From Balneolia bacterium (GTDB lineage Bacteria; Bacteroidota; Rhodothermia; Balneolales; Cyclonatronaceae), in assembly GCA_022565795.1 (NCBI GenBank), contig JAIUMA010000021.1, positions 1 to 49,161 on the forward strand: DNA of 49,161 bases. Reading direction: 5' to 3'. Below, piece by piece: positions 17,221 through 25,150 of the stretch; position 1 is the stretch's first letter; the number at the start of each line of letters is the position of its first letter. Both the position numbers and the translations under genes were made by a program. A model generated the notes under the pieces. It searched no databases and was not told the DNA's origin. It was given only the letters and a program-made list of their open reading frames with translations.

Positions 17221-17930
17221 TAACCTACAGCGACCTGGTGACGTTGTTGATGGTATTCTTTGTGTTGCTTTACGTGCTAACACCGGGGATCGACCAGTCT
17301 GTTTTCCAAAACTTTATCTCCTATTTTCAAAGTTCTGTTGGAGTGATGAATCAAAGTGCTGTTATCTCTCAACAGGATCAGGATATTGAAAACCAAAGAA
17401 TTGATATAACCAATGAGTGGATAGTAGTAGAGGATTTTTTAGAGCAGCACGGTCTTTCAAATCAGGTTGAAATCGAAGCGATTCCTGAAGGTATCAAAAT
17501 AACCCTTAGCGATTCTCTTACCTTTAACAGCGGCTCATCCCAAATACTGCCAATGGCAGAGCTTGTACTTGGGAAAATATCGGAGATGATTAATGAGGAT
17601 GTACGGTCTATTGAGGTGCAGGGCCATACGGATAATGTCCCTGTGTCACCAACTTCTTATTACCGATCGAACTGGCATTTGGGCGCAGCAAGAGCTGTGT
17701 CGGTTGTTGAGTTTCTTCGCGGCAGTTCGGAGTTTGCGCCCGAAAATTTCAAGGCAAGCAGCTTTGGTGAGTACAGGCCTATAGATACCAACGAAACGTC
17801 GCGAGGCCGGAGGCAGAACAGAAGGGTGGAAATTTATTTCTTATACGAACAGTTGGCCGGAGGATATCAGTTTCTAAATGATCAGCAGACCCCGGTCCCA
17901 CTTTTTGAACCAGTAGATTTTGGAGAATAA
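17184..17930 (+). CDS. motB: flagellar stator protein MotB
   Basis: A 248-aa protein with a single N-terminal membrane segment (YSDLVTLLMVFFVLLYVL) carrying the ion-binding Asp17, then a linker with plug-like segment, then an OmpA-like peptidoglycan-binding domain (FNSGSSQILP, VQGHTDNVPV, RRQNRRVEIYF). It anchors the stator to the cell wall. It starts inside the end of motA (37-base overlap), so translation is probably coupled. Confidence 0.95.
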   Translation: MGRSKKSSGNWLVTYSDLVTLLMVFFVLLYVLTPGIDQSVFQNFISYFQSSVGVMNQSAVISQQDQDIENQRIDITNEWIVVEDFLEQHGLSNQVEIEAIPEGIKITLSDSLTFNSGSSQILPMAELVLGKISEMINEDVRSIEVQGHTDNVPVSPTSYYRSNWHLGAARAVSVVEFLRGSSEFAPENFKASSFGEYRPIDTNETSRGRRQNRRVEIYFLYEQLAGGYQFLNDQQTPVPLFEPVDFGE

Positions 17931-17934
17931 AACT

Positions 17935-18420
17935 ATGGCAAAAACTGAAAAAGAAGTTGATGTAACCGACGCCAAGGAAGTAGGACCTGTTTTTCTTGTC
18001 TACGGAAAATATTTCCTGTTGGTTCTGTTACTCGTGCTGCAGGGGGTAGTCGCATATGCAGTAGTTGATAAAAATTATTCAAGGGCATATGGGGTGGTCA
18101 ATTCCTTTTTTCAACAAGAAATGTCTGTTTATACTCTCGATGAGATTATTGTAAATCCCCATGGTTCCAGAGGGCAGCGATTTCTGGTAGTTCAAATATC
18201 TGTTGAAATAGCTGATAGCAAGCATATTGAGCTTATAGATAAAAATATGCCACGAATAAAGCATCATAAAAACCGCGCTATATCTTCACGCACTGTCGAT
18301 CAGTTACTGGACTTTGAAGAGAGAGAAGAGCTCCGTGAGGAGCTGAAACATATGGTTAATCGGGAGATTGGTTCAGATTCGGTACGCAATTTGTATTTCA
18401 CAAAATATGTTATGCAATAA
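17935..18420 (+). CDS. fliL: flagellar basal-body-associated protein FliL
   Basis: About 161 aa from the ATG at 17935 (an in-frame TTG at 17920 would overlap motB and is less likely). One membrane segment (FLLVLLLVLQGVVAYAVV), then a periplasmic stomatin-like domain (YTLDEIIVNPHGSRGQRFLVVQ, ending in VRNLYFTKYVMQ). FliL rings surround and stabilise stator units. Standard place between motB and fliM. Confidence 0.92.
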   Translation: MAKTEKEVDVTDAKEVGPVFLVYGKYFLLVLLLVLQGVVAYAVVDKNYSRAYGVVNSFFQQEMSVYTLDEIIVNPHGSRGQRFLVVQISVEIADSKHIELIDKNMPRIKHHKNRAISSRTVDQLLDFEEREELREELKHMVNREIGSDSVRNLYFTKYVMQ

Positions 18421-18441
18421 TGAACCAAGACCGAACCCATA

Positions 18442-19383
18442 ATGAGTACGTCGAACCCTTATTCGGGGGGCAGAAGTAACGTAAAACGTATTGAAACCTA
18501 TAATTTCAAACAGCCGAAACTGTTTAGTAAAGAGATTATGGGCAAGCTGCGTGCGTTGCATGATGTTTTGGCCCGTAATGTAAGCCGGGTTTTTAGCAAC
18601 ACCTTAAGGAAGAAGGTGGATGTAAGTGTTAACAGAATCGATCAGATCACTTCCAGAGACTTTCTTACTAATGTAGAAAGTCCAAGCGTGATATACCTTA
18701 TTTCAGTTAAAGATATAACTGATGATATCATAACCGTTCTGCCGTCCGGATTTTGCATCTACATGATAGAGAAACAAAGCGGAGGTAAGGGGGGCGACAT
18801 CACAGAAAAAAGGACGCTTACCACCATTGAGGAAAAAATTATTTCCCGAATTGCCGGCAATGTAAACAAAGAAATTGCTTTAGCATGGGAGCCTTACAAA
18901 GATTTCGAGATTGAATCTCTCATCTACGAGAGTAAGCCGGACAATATTCATTTAACATCGATAGATCCGGCAATTGTTGTAACACTTGGCATTGAATTGG
19001 ATAACAGCCAAAAAGTAGAATTCAAGATATCCTATTCATACAGTTTGCTCAAAGAAGCTATGAGCAGTACGATTACTAAAGGTAGCAGTCGTTACAAGGC
19101 GGAAAAGATTTCAGACGAAGATTTTGCTTCCTACAAGAGAACGCTTTCCGACGCGACTGTCCAGTTGAGGCCGCTACTTGGTACAACCCGAATGTCTATT
19201 AAGCAGATTGCAAATCTTAACGTTGGCGACACTATCTCGTTAAGGCAGCGAACCGACAAACCGCTTACAGTTAAGGTTAACGGTACAGATAAAATGTCTG
19301 CTTTCCCGGGCATATTCAGAGGAAGAAGAGCTATTAAGATTTACGAAATTGATGAAGAAATAAACGAAAAGGAACTTCTATAA
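18442..19383 (+). CDS. fliM: flagellar motor switch protein FliM, lacking the N-terminal CheY-binding peptide
   Basis: A 313-aa protein. The conserved start of the folded region (YNFKQPKLFSKEIMGKLRAL) is present, as are the middle CheC-like domain with the GGKGG turn and the C-terminal SpoA domain (NLNVGDTISL, FRGRRAIKIYEI). The usual leader LSQxEIDALL, to which phospho-CheY binds, is missing: the protein begins MSTSNPYSGGRSNVKR. A stop codon at 18421-18423, 18 bases upstream in frame, rules out a longer start. Directional switching may therefore use another docking site. Confidence 0.93.
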   Translation: MSTSNPYSGGRSNVKRIETYNFKQPKLFSKEIMGKLRALHDVLARNVSRVFSNTLRKKVDVSVNRIDQITSRDFLTNVESPSVIYLISVKDITDDIITVLPSGFCIYMIEKQSGGKGGDITEKRTLTTIEEKIISRIAGNVNKEIALAWEPYKDFEIESLIYESKPDNIHLTSIDPAIVVTLGIELDNSQKVEFKISYSYSLLKEAMSSTITKGSSRYKAEKISDEDFASYKRTLSDATVQLRPLLGTTRMSIKQIANLNVGDTISLRQRTDKPLTVKVNGTDKMSAFPGIFRGRRAIKIYEIDEEINEKELL

Positions 19384-19384
19384 A

Positions 19385-20380
19385 ATGGAAAAAATCAAAG
19401 ACCTAATACAAGGTTGTCTGGCAGACGTTGAAAGCTTCCTTACAACAGTTTTGATGGAACAGACCAACATTGAAATTGTTGCTGATGAGTCCAGGGATAA
19501 AGAAGAGGTTGAAAAGCAGTCGGTTAAAGAGGATATCTTTCTCTTTAAAAAAGATGAAGGCTATAATGCCGAGTTCGTAATTGTACTCGACAAAGAGTGG
19601 TTTGGCTTGCTGTCGAGCATTATGCTCGGTGTTGAAGAAAAGAGTAACAATGAAATTACAAGAGATCTTCTTAAGAAGTTTTACGATGATCTGCACAAAG
19701 CTCTTGCTCCGAAGCTTAAAGAATTAGGCATAGAGCCGTCTGAAGGTAGTGTGGAAGTGCTCACCCAGGCGCAGTTGCTTCAAAAGCTGGGTCATTCAGA
19801 ATATTTTCATGTAAAAATGGAAATTGATGGATTAGCAGACCACAAGGTAAGAGCTGAGATTTTCGCAGGTAACCCCGAAAAGATATTAAAAGCTGAAGAA
19901 CCAGAAGCGGAAGAACCGGAAGCCAAGGCGGAAACTGAAGTTGTACCGGATAGTAATCAGTCTCCTGCGGCCACTAAGACATCTTTTCAGGAGGGCAATA
20001 ACGAAAATGCAGGTCACGAAGACTCTCATTCAACTATTTCACAGGAAAACGTGATTTCTGCTAAAAGCGTGGAGTTTGAAAGTTTCCTGGAGCAGCCGGT
20101 ATCTGTGGGTAATGGAAGTGCCAGAAGCATGGATCTGCTAATCGATGTTGAAATGGATGTATCTGTTGAACTTGGTCGCATTGGACTTCCCTTGGGTAAA
20201 CTTCTACAGCTTTCCAAAGGCTCAGTTATTGAGCTCGAGAAGCTGGCTGGTGAGCCGGTAGATATCCTCGTGAATGGCCATATTATCGCCAAGGGTGAAG
20301 TAGTGGTTATAGACGAACATTTTGGTGTGCGTATATCAAGCCTTGTAACAACCAGACAACGATTATCCGAGCTATCCTGA
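19385..20380 (+). CDS. fliN: flagellar motor switch protein FliN with long N-terminal extension (FliY-like layout)
   Basis: A 331-aa protein, far longer than FliN (about 100-140 aa). The C-terminal about 85 residues are the SpoA/FliN domain (VEMDVSVELGRIGLPLGKLLQL; GEPVDILVNGHIIAKGEVVV; FGVRIS). The first 170 residues look like a divergent CheC-like domain (AEFVIVLDKEWFGLLSSIMLG), but I do not see the ExxN phosphatase signature of FliY/CheC. A Glu/Pro/Ala linker joins the two. It starts right after the fliM stop and overlaps fliO by one base. Confidence 0.88.
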   Translation: MEKIKDLIQGCLADVESFLTTVLMEQTNIEIVADESRDKEEVEKQSVKEDIFLFKKDEGYNAEFVIVLDKEWFGLLSSIMLGVEEKSNNEITRDLLKKFYDDLHKALAPKLKELGIEPSEGSVEVLTQAQLLQKLGHSEYFHVKMEIDGLADHKVRAEIFAGNPEKILKAEEPEAEEPEAKAETEVVPDSNQSPAATKTSFQEGNNENAGHEDSHSTISQENVISAKSVEFESFLEQPVSVGNGSARSMDLLIDVEMDVSVELGRIGLPLGKLLQLSKGSVIELEKLAGEPVDILVNGHIIAKGEVVVIDEHFGVRISSLVTTRQRLSELS

Positions 20381-20913
20381 TGGACCTTCGTAAGATTTTA
20401 TCTTCTACAAGCGCAAGCCCTCAGCAGGTACTCAAAATTGTTATTTCAGTATCAGTAGTATTACTGGTAGGATGGTTATTCCTCGTATCGCGTATGGAGC
20501 TGGATACCGGAAGCAGATCGTCAAGCCCGGAAATAACCGAACGAACGGACGGTCTTAGAAACTCAATATCGCCTGAAGGCATGCACGAGGATGTTTCTTC
20601 TCCTAATATTTTCATGAACGCTTTAAGTACGTTTCTCTTACTAGTAGTTGTCTTAATTGTTGTCTTAATTCTAACGAAAAAGTGGCAGGCAAAAGATAGC
20701 GGAGAAGAGCTCAACAAAATTGGTGAGCACGTGATCGGGCAGGGAGCGCAGCTTAAAATTTTGGAGATGAATGAGGAAATATGGGTGCTGGGGGTAACCT
20801 CCTCACAGGTGAATCTTTTGCACAGATACCCGAAATCCGAGTGGAAAGGAACTATAAAACCTGTGAAAAAAACTGACAGTAATTTCTACAAATTATTAAA
20901 AAATAAGATATGA
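20380..20913 (+). CDS. fliO: flagellar biosynthesis protein FliO
   Basis: A 177-aa protein with two hydrophobic segments (about residues 20-36 and 76-92, LSTFLLLVVVLIVVLILT) and a small cytoplasmic C-terminal domain typical of FliO (IGEHVIGQGAQLKILEM, ending in a basic FYKLLKNKI). FliO aids assembly of the FliP ring of the export gate. It overlaps fliN by one base and fliP by four (ATGA). Confidence 0.85.
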   Translation: MDLRKILSSTSASPQQVLKIVISVSVVLLVGWLFLVSRMELDTGSRSSSPEITERTDGLRNSISPEGMHEDVSSPNIFMNALSTFLLLVVVLIVVLILTKKWQAKDSGEELNKIGEHVIGQGAQLKILEMNEEIWVLGVTSSQVNLLHRYPKSEWKGTIKPVKKTDSNFYKLLKNKI

Positions 20914-21725
20914 GGCGGGTTAAAGCATATTTGTCGCCTAAACCGGTACGGTTTCTGGTTATGGTGTTGGGCTTTGTTTTTTTGATTCCTTTTTTGGGCC
21001 TTATATTGCCTGCCGGTTTTGCAAGCATTTTGCAGGGTTCACAGGCTCTAGGACAGGCTTTACCCCAAATCGATTTGACGGTCGGAGGTGAGGCCGAAGA
21101 TTTTTCTCTGGCAATTCAGGCTCTAATTCTGATAACGATTCTTACATTTGGGCCCGCGTTTATAACAATGATGACGAGCTTTACCCGAATTATCGTCATT
21201 TTCTTTTTTCTAAGGATGGGTCTTGGTACACAGCAATCCCCGCCCAATCAGGTGCTGATTGGTCTGGCGCTCTTCCTCACTATATTCATTATGATGCCTA
21301 CGTTCAACGAGATTAACGAGCGGGCAATTCAGCCATATATAGATGATGAAATGACTCAGATTGAAGCACTAACTGAAGCAGCAATTCCTTTGAAAGAGTT
21401 CATGGTTAGGCAAACCCGTGATCAGGATCTGCTCTTTTTTATGGACCTTGTGGATATAGATACTGTCGATAGCATTGAGAGTATCCCATTATACATAGTT
21501 GTTCCTTCTTTTATTATGAGTGAGCTGCGCATTGCATTCCAGATAGGGTTTTTAATTTACCTGCCTTTCATGGTTATCGACTTGGTGGTCGCATCTATGC
21601 TTCTTGCGATGGGTATCATATTTTTGCCGCCGGTGCTAGTATCCTTGCCATTTAAAATACTTGTGTTTGTACTCACAGACGGCTGGTATTTGCTGGTTCA
21701 ATCAATGATAAGAAGTTTTAATTAG
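20910..21725 (+). CDS. fliP: flagellar export gate protein FliP
   Basis: A 271-aa protein with a cleavable-type hydrophobic N-terminus followed by the conserved FliP core: LTFGPAFITMMTSFTRIIVI, LRMGLGTQQSPPNQVLIGL, and the C-terminal PSFIMSELRIAFQIGFLIYL and GIIFLPPVLVSLPFKILVF. FliP forms the pentameric core of the export pore. It overlaps fliO by four bases; fliQ follows eight bases downstream. Confidence 0.97.
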   Translation: MRRVKAYLSPKPVRFLVMVLGFVFLIPFLGLILPAGFASILQGSQALGQALPQIDLTVGGEAEDFSLAIQALILITILTFGPAFITMMTSFTRIIVIFFFLRMGLGTQQSPPNQVLIGLALFLTIFIMMPTFNEINERAIQPYIDDEMTQIEALTEAAIPLKEFMVRQTRDQDLLFFMDLVDIDTVDSIESIPLYIVVPSFIMSELRIAFQIGFLIYLPFMVIDLVVASMLLAMGIIFLPPVLVSLPFKILVFVLTDGWYLLVQSMIRSFN

Positions 21726-21733
21726 AGGTAGAT

Positions 21734-22003
21734 ATGAATACAGAGACAGGTATATACTGGCTTCAGGAAATGCTAATGGCGGTGGTTGTATTATCCACTC
21801 CCGTGCTGGCAGGTGCCCTCATTGTAGGACTTTCGATTGCCATCTTTCAGGCTGCAACATCCATTCAGGAAATGACCCTAAGCTATGTGCCTAAAATGAT
21901 TGTGGTGGTTATTATTCTCTACTTCACATTTGGCATGATGCTTCAGTTTGCGATCGATTTTACAGTTCGCATTTTCGACTTCATTCCTCAAATAGCCCAA
22001 TAA
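21734..22003 (+). CDS. fliQ: flagellar export gate protein FliQ
   Basis: An 89-aa protein of normal length with two transmembrane hairpins (VVVLSTPVLAGALIVGLSIA; MIVVVIILYFTFGMMLQF) and the family motif AIFQAATSIQEMTLSYVPK. FliQ subunits surround the FliP5-FliR core. A 130-base gap to fliR contains nothing I can name. Confidence 0.97.
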   Translation: MNTETGIYWLQEMLMAVVVLSTPVLAGALIVGLSIAIFQAATSIQEMTLSYVPKMIVVVIILYFTFGMMLQFAIDFTVRIFDFIPQIAQ

Positions 22004-22133
22004 AAAGCATTAGTCTATGTGCTTTTCGCTGCGATTTTAGCTTAGAATAGTGCCGCAGTGATGCAAAAACAGTATAGGGCAGGGTATTGGTGATAGAAAT
22101 TAACAAAACGGACTTGAAATAAGTTAGCACCCG

Positions 22134-22925
22134 ATGGAACTGTTTGGTGTAGATTATATACTTGCTGCGTTCCTCATCTTTATTCGGGTGAGCAGTATGA
22201 TTATGACTGCACCGTATTTTAGTACCGCTGCATTTCCGGTACAGGTTAAAATATTCCTGTCAATGATTATAAGTATTCTGCTCTATTCGGTAATTCCTGC
22301 AGAAAATGTATTTATGCCACCGGACGCCTCGGCTATTTTTATAGCAAGGGTAATAATTATCGAAGTATTGGTTGGTGCAGCAATGGGGCTTACTGGTCAG
22401 CTTGTTTTTGCAGGTCTTGAACTGGCGGGACGATTGATTAGCCTCAAGATTGTGCTCGGCTTTGCCAGCGTTGTAGACACCATGACCCAGCAGCAGAGTA
22501 CGCTTATAAGCAACCTGTTCAGCATGATTGCTGTTCTTATATTCCTGGCTATTGACGGAGACAAAATTTATATCCTGGCGATGGTCAAAAGTTTCGAAGT
22601 AATTCCCTTAAGCCAGGCAGCTATTCATTTAACGGGGCCTTATTTACTTGATGTTGCTGTTTATTTATTTGTAATAGGCGTCCAAATTGCATCTCCGTTT
22701 CTGGTTGTTCTTTTCCTGCTTGATTTAGCGCTTGCCATTTTCGCGAGAATTATGCCTCAGGCTAATATCATGTTCATTGCTTTACCTATTAAGCTAGGTG
22801 TTGGCTTTGTTCTCCTGCTTCTTATTTCGCCCTATTTGCCCGCTGCATTTACGGTAATGCTCCAACAACTCTTTGATTTCTTGTTGGAATTACTCGAGGT
22901 TTTGACACCTGTTGCGCCGGGATAG
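22134..22925 (+). CDS. fliR: flagellar export gate protein FliR
   Basis: A 263-aa integral membrane protein with several hydrophobic segments. FliR motifs are visible: FIRVSSMIMTAPYFSTAAFP near the start, LVGAAMGLTGQLVFAGLELAGRLI in the centre, and IFARIMPQANIMFIALPIKLGVG toward the end. It is the single-copy gate subunit completing FliP5-R. It ends the motA-fliR operon. Confidence 0.95.
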   Translation: MELFGVDYILAAFLIFIRVSSMIMTAPYFSTAAFPVQVKIFLSMIISILLYSVIPAENVFMPPDASAIFIARVIIIEVLVGAAMGLTGQLVFAGLELAGRLISLKIVLGFASVVDTMTQQQSTLISNLFSMIAVLIFLAIDGDKIYILAMVKSFEVIPLSQAAIHLTGPYLLDVAVYLFVIGVQIASPFLVVLFLLDLALAIFARIMPQANIMFIALPIKLGVGFVLLLLISPYLPAAFTVMLQQLFDFLLELLEVLTPVAPG

Positions 22926-22961
22926 TTTTAAGTTTTACTGGCCTAAATAGCTGAGTATCAG

Positions 22962-22990
22962 GTCTTGCGAAGCTCGCAGGACGAACAACT
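22962..22990 (+). terminator. hairpin between convergent fliR and the 85-aa gene
   Basis: A 9-bp stem (GTCTTGCGA at 22962-22970 with TCGCAGGAC at 22974-22982, one G-T pair) with a three-base loop, followed by a modest T run. It lies in the gap between two convergent genes and probably terminates the fliR transcript, perhaps in both directions. Confidence 0.5.
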
Positions 22991-22994
22991 TTTC

Positions 22995-23252
22995 CTAAAC
23001 CTGCAAATCCAGGTTATTGCCGATGTTTTTATCGGCTGATTGAGGGAGAGTTTCTTTTTTTGAGGGAGAAGAGGTTATTTTTTTAAAATTCCTTTTTTTC
23101 TCAAGCAACTCAGAGTTTTCGGGAGGGAAAACTGGTGACTGAGCATCATCTTTGCTCTCTTCGGCAGATTCTTTCTGAGCCTTTCTCTTTTTATTGAGAA
23201 GATGAGGAATTTTTGAGAGCTTCGGTATTTTATTAATCGCTGTCATAAGCAA
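22995..23252 (-). CDS. 85-aa basic unknown protein downstream of fliA, ends in GNNLDLQV
   Basis: A Lys/Ser/Glu-rich, probably disordered protein 72 bases after fliA in the same direction. No known domain. Its last eight residues, GNNLDLQV, fit G-x-x-[IL]-[DN]-x-x-V, as do the C-termini of the flgC-fliE intervening protein and the FlgN-like protein. That shared tail, in a gene set otherwise all flagellar, is the main support that it is real and functional. Low complexity makes it the least certain small gene here. Confidence 0.55.
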   Translation of the reverse strand: MLMTAINKIPKLSKIPHLLNKKRKAQKESAEESKDDAQSPVFPPENSELLEKKRNFKKITSSPSKKETLPQSADKNIGNNLDLQV

Positions 23253-23324
23253 ATTGAATAAATATTAATTCAATTTACACACAAACCGAATAAGTTCAAA
23301 CTAGTAAAAAATCAGCATTTATTT

Positions 23325-24083
23325 TTAAAGTGAGAACTCTTCTTTTGAGAGATTTTGTTTCAGCTTAAGCAGCAGTCTGCCTACAATTTGAGAAATTCTT
23401 GCCTCTGTAAGATCAAGAAGGAGCGCGATTTCGCTCATGGTCATATCTTCGTAATAGTATAAAGTGAGAATGAGACGATCACGCTCATTTAGGCTGCTTA
23501 CTTTCTCTTTTAAAGTATTGACCATCTCTTTTCTTTCTAAGTCCTGATCCGGTGTTTGACTGTCGGGATCGGCGTATATATCATACAGATTTTCGGCATT
23601 ATCAGAAGAAGAGCGGTCGAGAGACAGAGCGTTGCGCTGCTGCACTGTAGACAGCAGGTCGTGGTATTCTGCAAGCGGAATACCCAGCTCTTCAGCTACC
23701 TCGTCATCACTGGGCTCTCTACCGAGCTCCTGCAACTTTTTGGCAATAATGTTCTGAACCTGACCGTAGGACTTTCTCTTATTTCGTGGCAGGTTGTCAA
23801 TCTTTCTTAAATAATCGATAATACTGCCTTGTATCCTATAGTAGGCAAAGGTATTGAACTGAATATTCTTGGAACTGTCGTAAGAATTAAGAGCTTCAAT
23901 GAGCCCGCTTATTCCTACGCTTTCGAGGTCTTCGAGCTCGGCCAGTGGATTATTTGGTCTGCTAATCTTTCCAATAATGCTGCGTACCAGAGGTATAGAC
24001 CTGCTGATTATTGAATTACGCAATGCATCAGCAGGGTCTTTGCTGCAAGAATCAACTAATTCCTGTAAAGAAAGATTGCCCAT
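23325..24083 (-). CDS. fliA: flagellar sigma factor FliA (sigma-28)
   Basis: A 252-aa sigma-70-type factor of FliA length. Region 2 contains LEDLESVGISGLIEALNSYD and FNTFAYYRIQGSIIDYLRKID. Region 3 contains GREPSDDEVAEELGIPLAEY. Region 4 contains LNERDRLILTLYYYEDMTMSEI and LDLTEARISQI. It should recognise the TAAN-type -35 and GCCGATAA -10 elements found before motA, flgN, fliS and flagellin. It lies at the end of the flhB-flhA-flhF-flhG operon, as in many flagellated bacteria. Confidence 0.94.
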   Translation of the reverse strand: MGNLSLQELVDSCSKDPADALRNSIISRSIPLVRSIIGKISRPNNPLAELEDLESVGISGLIEALNSYDSSKNIQFNTFAYYRIQGSIIDYLRKIDNLPRNKRKSYGQVQNIIAKKLQELGREPSDDEVAEELGIPLAEYHDLLSTVQQRNALSLDRSSSDNAENLYDIYADPDSQTPDQDLERKEMVNTLKEKVSSLNERDRLILTLYYYEDMTMSEIALLLDLTEARISQIVGRLLLKLKQNLSKEEFSL

Positions 24084-24085
24084 GT

Positions 24086-24331
24086 TTATTTTTCGTTAGT
24101 ACTTGTACCTGCATTCCCTGCTGCTGAAACAGAAGGTGTAGAGGAAGAGCCATCCTTGCTGTCAGGATTCTCTTTGATTACATTTGTTAAAAATATAGTT
24201 AGATACATTATTGTAAACAAAACAAGAAAAACGAGCAGGCTTCTGTAAATAGCCACGTTAATTTCAGCCCCTGATATAAGTAAAAGCAGAAGAGTGATGA
24301 GGGATATTACTGTTATGAGTCTTAGTAACAT
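24086..24331 (-). CDS. 81-aa two-helix membrane protein between flhG and fliA
   Basis: Two adjacent hydrophobic segments (LITVISLITLLLLLISG at about residues 5-21 and YRSLLVFLVLFTIMYLTIFL at about 29-48), then a hydrophilic tail rich in Ser, Asn and Gly. It lies 6 bases after flhG and 2 bases before fliA, so all three are surely co-transcribed. No family recognised. Conserved tight spacing suggests a flagellar or polar-localisation role, but nothing in the sequence shows which. Confidence 0.7.
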   Translation of the reverse strand: MLLRLITVISLITLLLLLISGAEINVAIYRSLLVFLVLFTIMYLTIFLTNVIKENPDSKDGSSSTPSVSAAGNAGTSTNEK

Positions 24332-24337
24332 AATCGC

Positions 24338-25150
24338 TTATACTATTTGTTTATGTTGAGTCTGGTGAAGTTCGTTCCGGTTAAAAAAACCGATAATGTT
24401 CTCGCATATATATTTAAGCTCTTTTTCGAAGATGGTCAATTCTCCGCCTTGTAACATGGTATGCTGACGGCTTACCAGTTCCCTGATCTCTTTACTCGAA
24501 GGTAAAAACCCGAAATGATCGGTTTCAGTATTGAGAAAATAGGCTAAAAGGTTATTGAATCTCTCGCTTGTATCGAAAGCAGATTGCTGACTTTGCGCAT
24601 GGTTTACAATGTTTGCGAAATGGTATTTGGGATCGATATTATAGATATACTTGCAAAGCCTGTATGCGTCGAGTACAGAGGTAGGTTCATCGACAAGTAC
24701 CAGTAAACCAATATCAGCCTGATCGAGTGCCCAAAGCGTTATTTCGCCTGCGCCGGCTGGAGTATCTATAAAAATAAAATCGTTAAATGATTTGAGGTAT
24801 TCTGTAACCTGGTCTAAAGCGCTCATTAGAGTAGCCATGTTTTGGCCAGGCTCATCTGAGGCTGTAACAAGCGTAAATGCATCCAGGCTATGAGGCAAGT
24901 CTTCCAGGTAGCAATGTCCGGAAACCCAGTCGTAAACTGTGGCAGATACGTTTTCGTTAAGGAGAGTCGCACAATTGGATAAGCCGGCATCAGCATCAAT
25001 AACAGCAACTCTATAGCCCAAATGGGTCAGCATTTCGGCTACATTAACGGTTGTTATACTTTTCCCAACACCACCTTTCCCACCGGTGACTGCTATAACG
25101 TGTGTTTGTTTATCTGATGGCAACTTTTTCATATCAATCATTTCTTTCAA
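24338..25150 (-). CDS. flhG: FlhG (FleN/YlxH) MinD-like ATPase
   Basis: About 264-270 aa. Deviant Walker A GGKGGVGKS is present near the N-terminus, with the switch regions VIDADAGLSN and FIDTPAGAG that define the MinD/FlhG family. It pairs with FlhF to control flagellar number and position, and in some species it restrains the sigma-54 activator. The start at 25150 overlaps flhF by 17 bases; ATGs at 25141 and 25132 are also possible. I do not see the usual N-terminal DQAxxLR motif that stimulates FlhF GTPase. Confidence 0.9.
   Translation of the reverse strand: MKEMIDMKKLPSDKQTHVIAVTGGKGGVGKSITTVNVAEMLTHLGYRVAVIDADAGLSNCATLLNENVSATVYDWVSGHCYLEDLPHSLDAFTLVTASDEPGQNMATLMSALDQVTEYLKSFNDFIFIDTPAGAGEITLWALDQADIGLLVLVDEPTSVLDAYRLCKYIYNIDPKYHFANIVNHAQSQQSAFDTSERFNNLLAYFLNTETDHFGFLPSSKEIRELVSRQHTMLQGGELTIFEKELKYICENIIGFFNRNELHQTQHKQIV

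Noticed and set aside
17920-17934. TTG start giving a longer FliL
   Set aside because: The ATG at 17935 follows the motB stop directly and fits the family start better.
23026-23036. Minus-strand GCCGATAA inside the 85-aa gene
   Set aside because: No matching -35 and no downstream minus-strand gene; it simply encodes part of SADKN.
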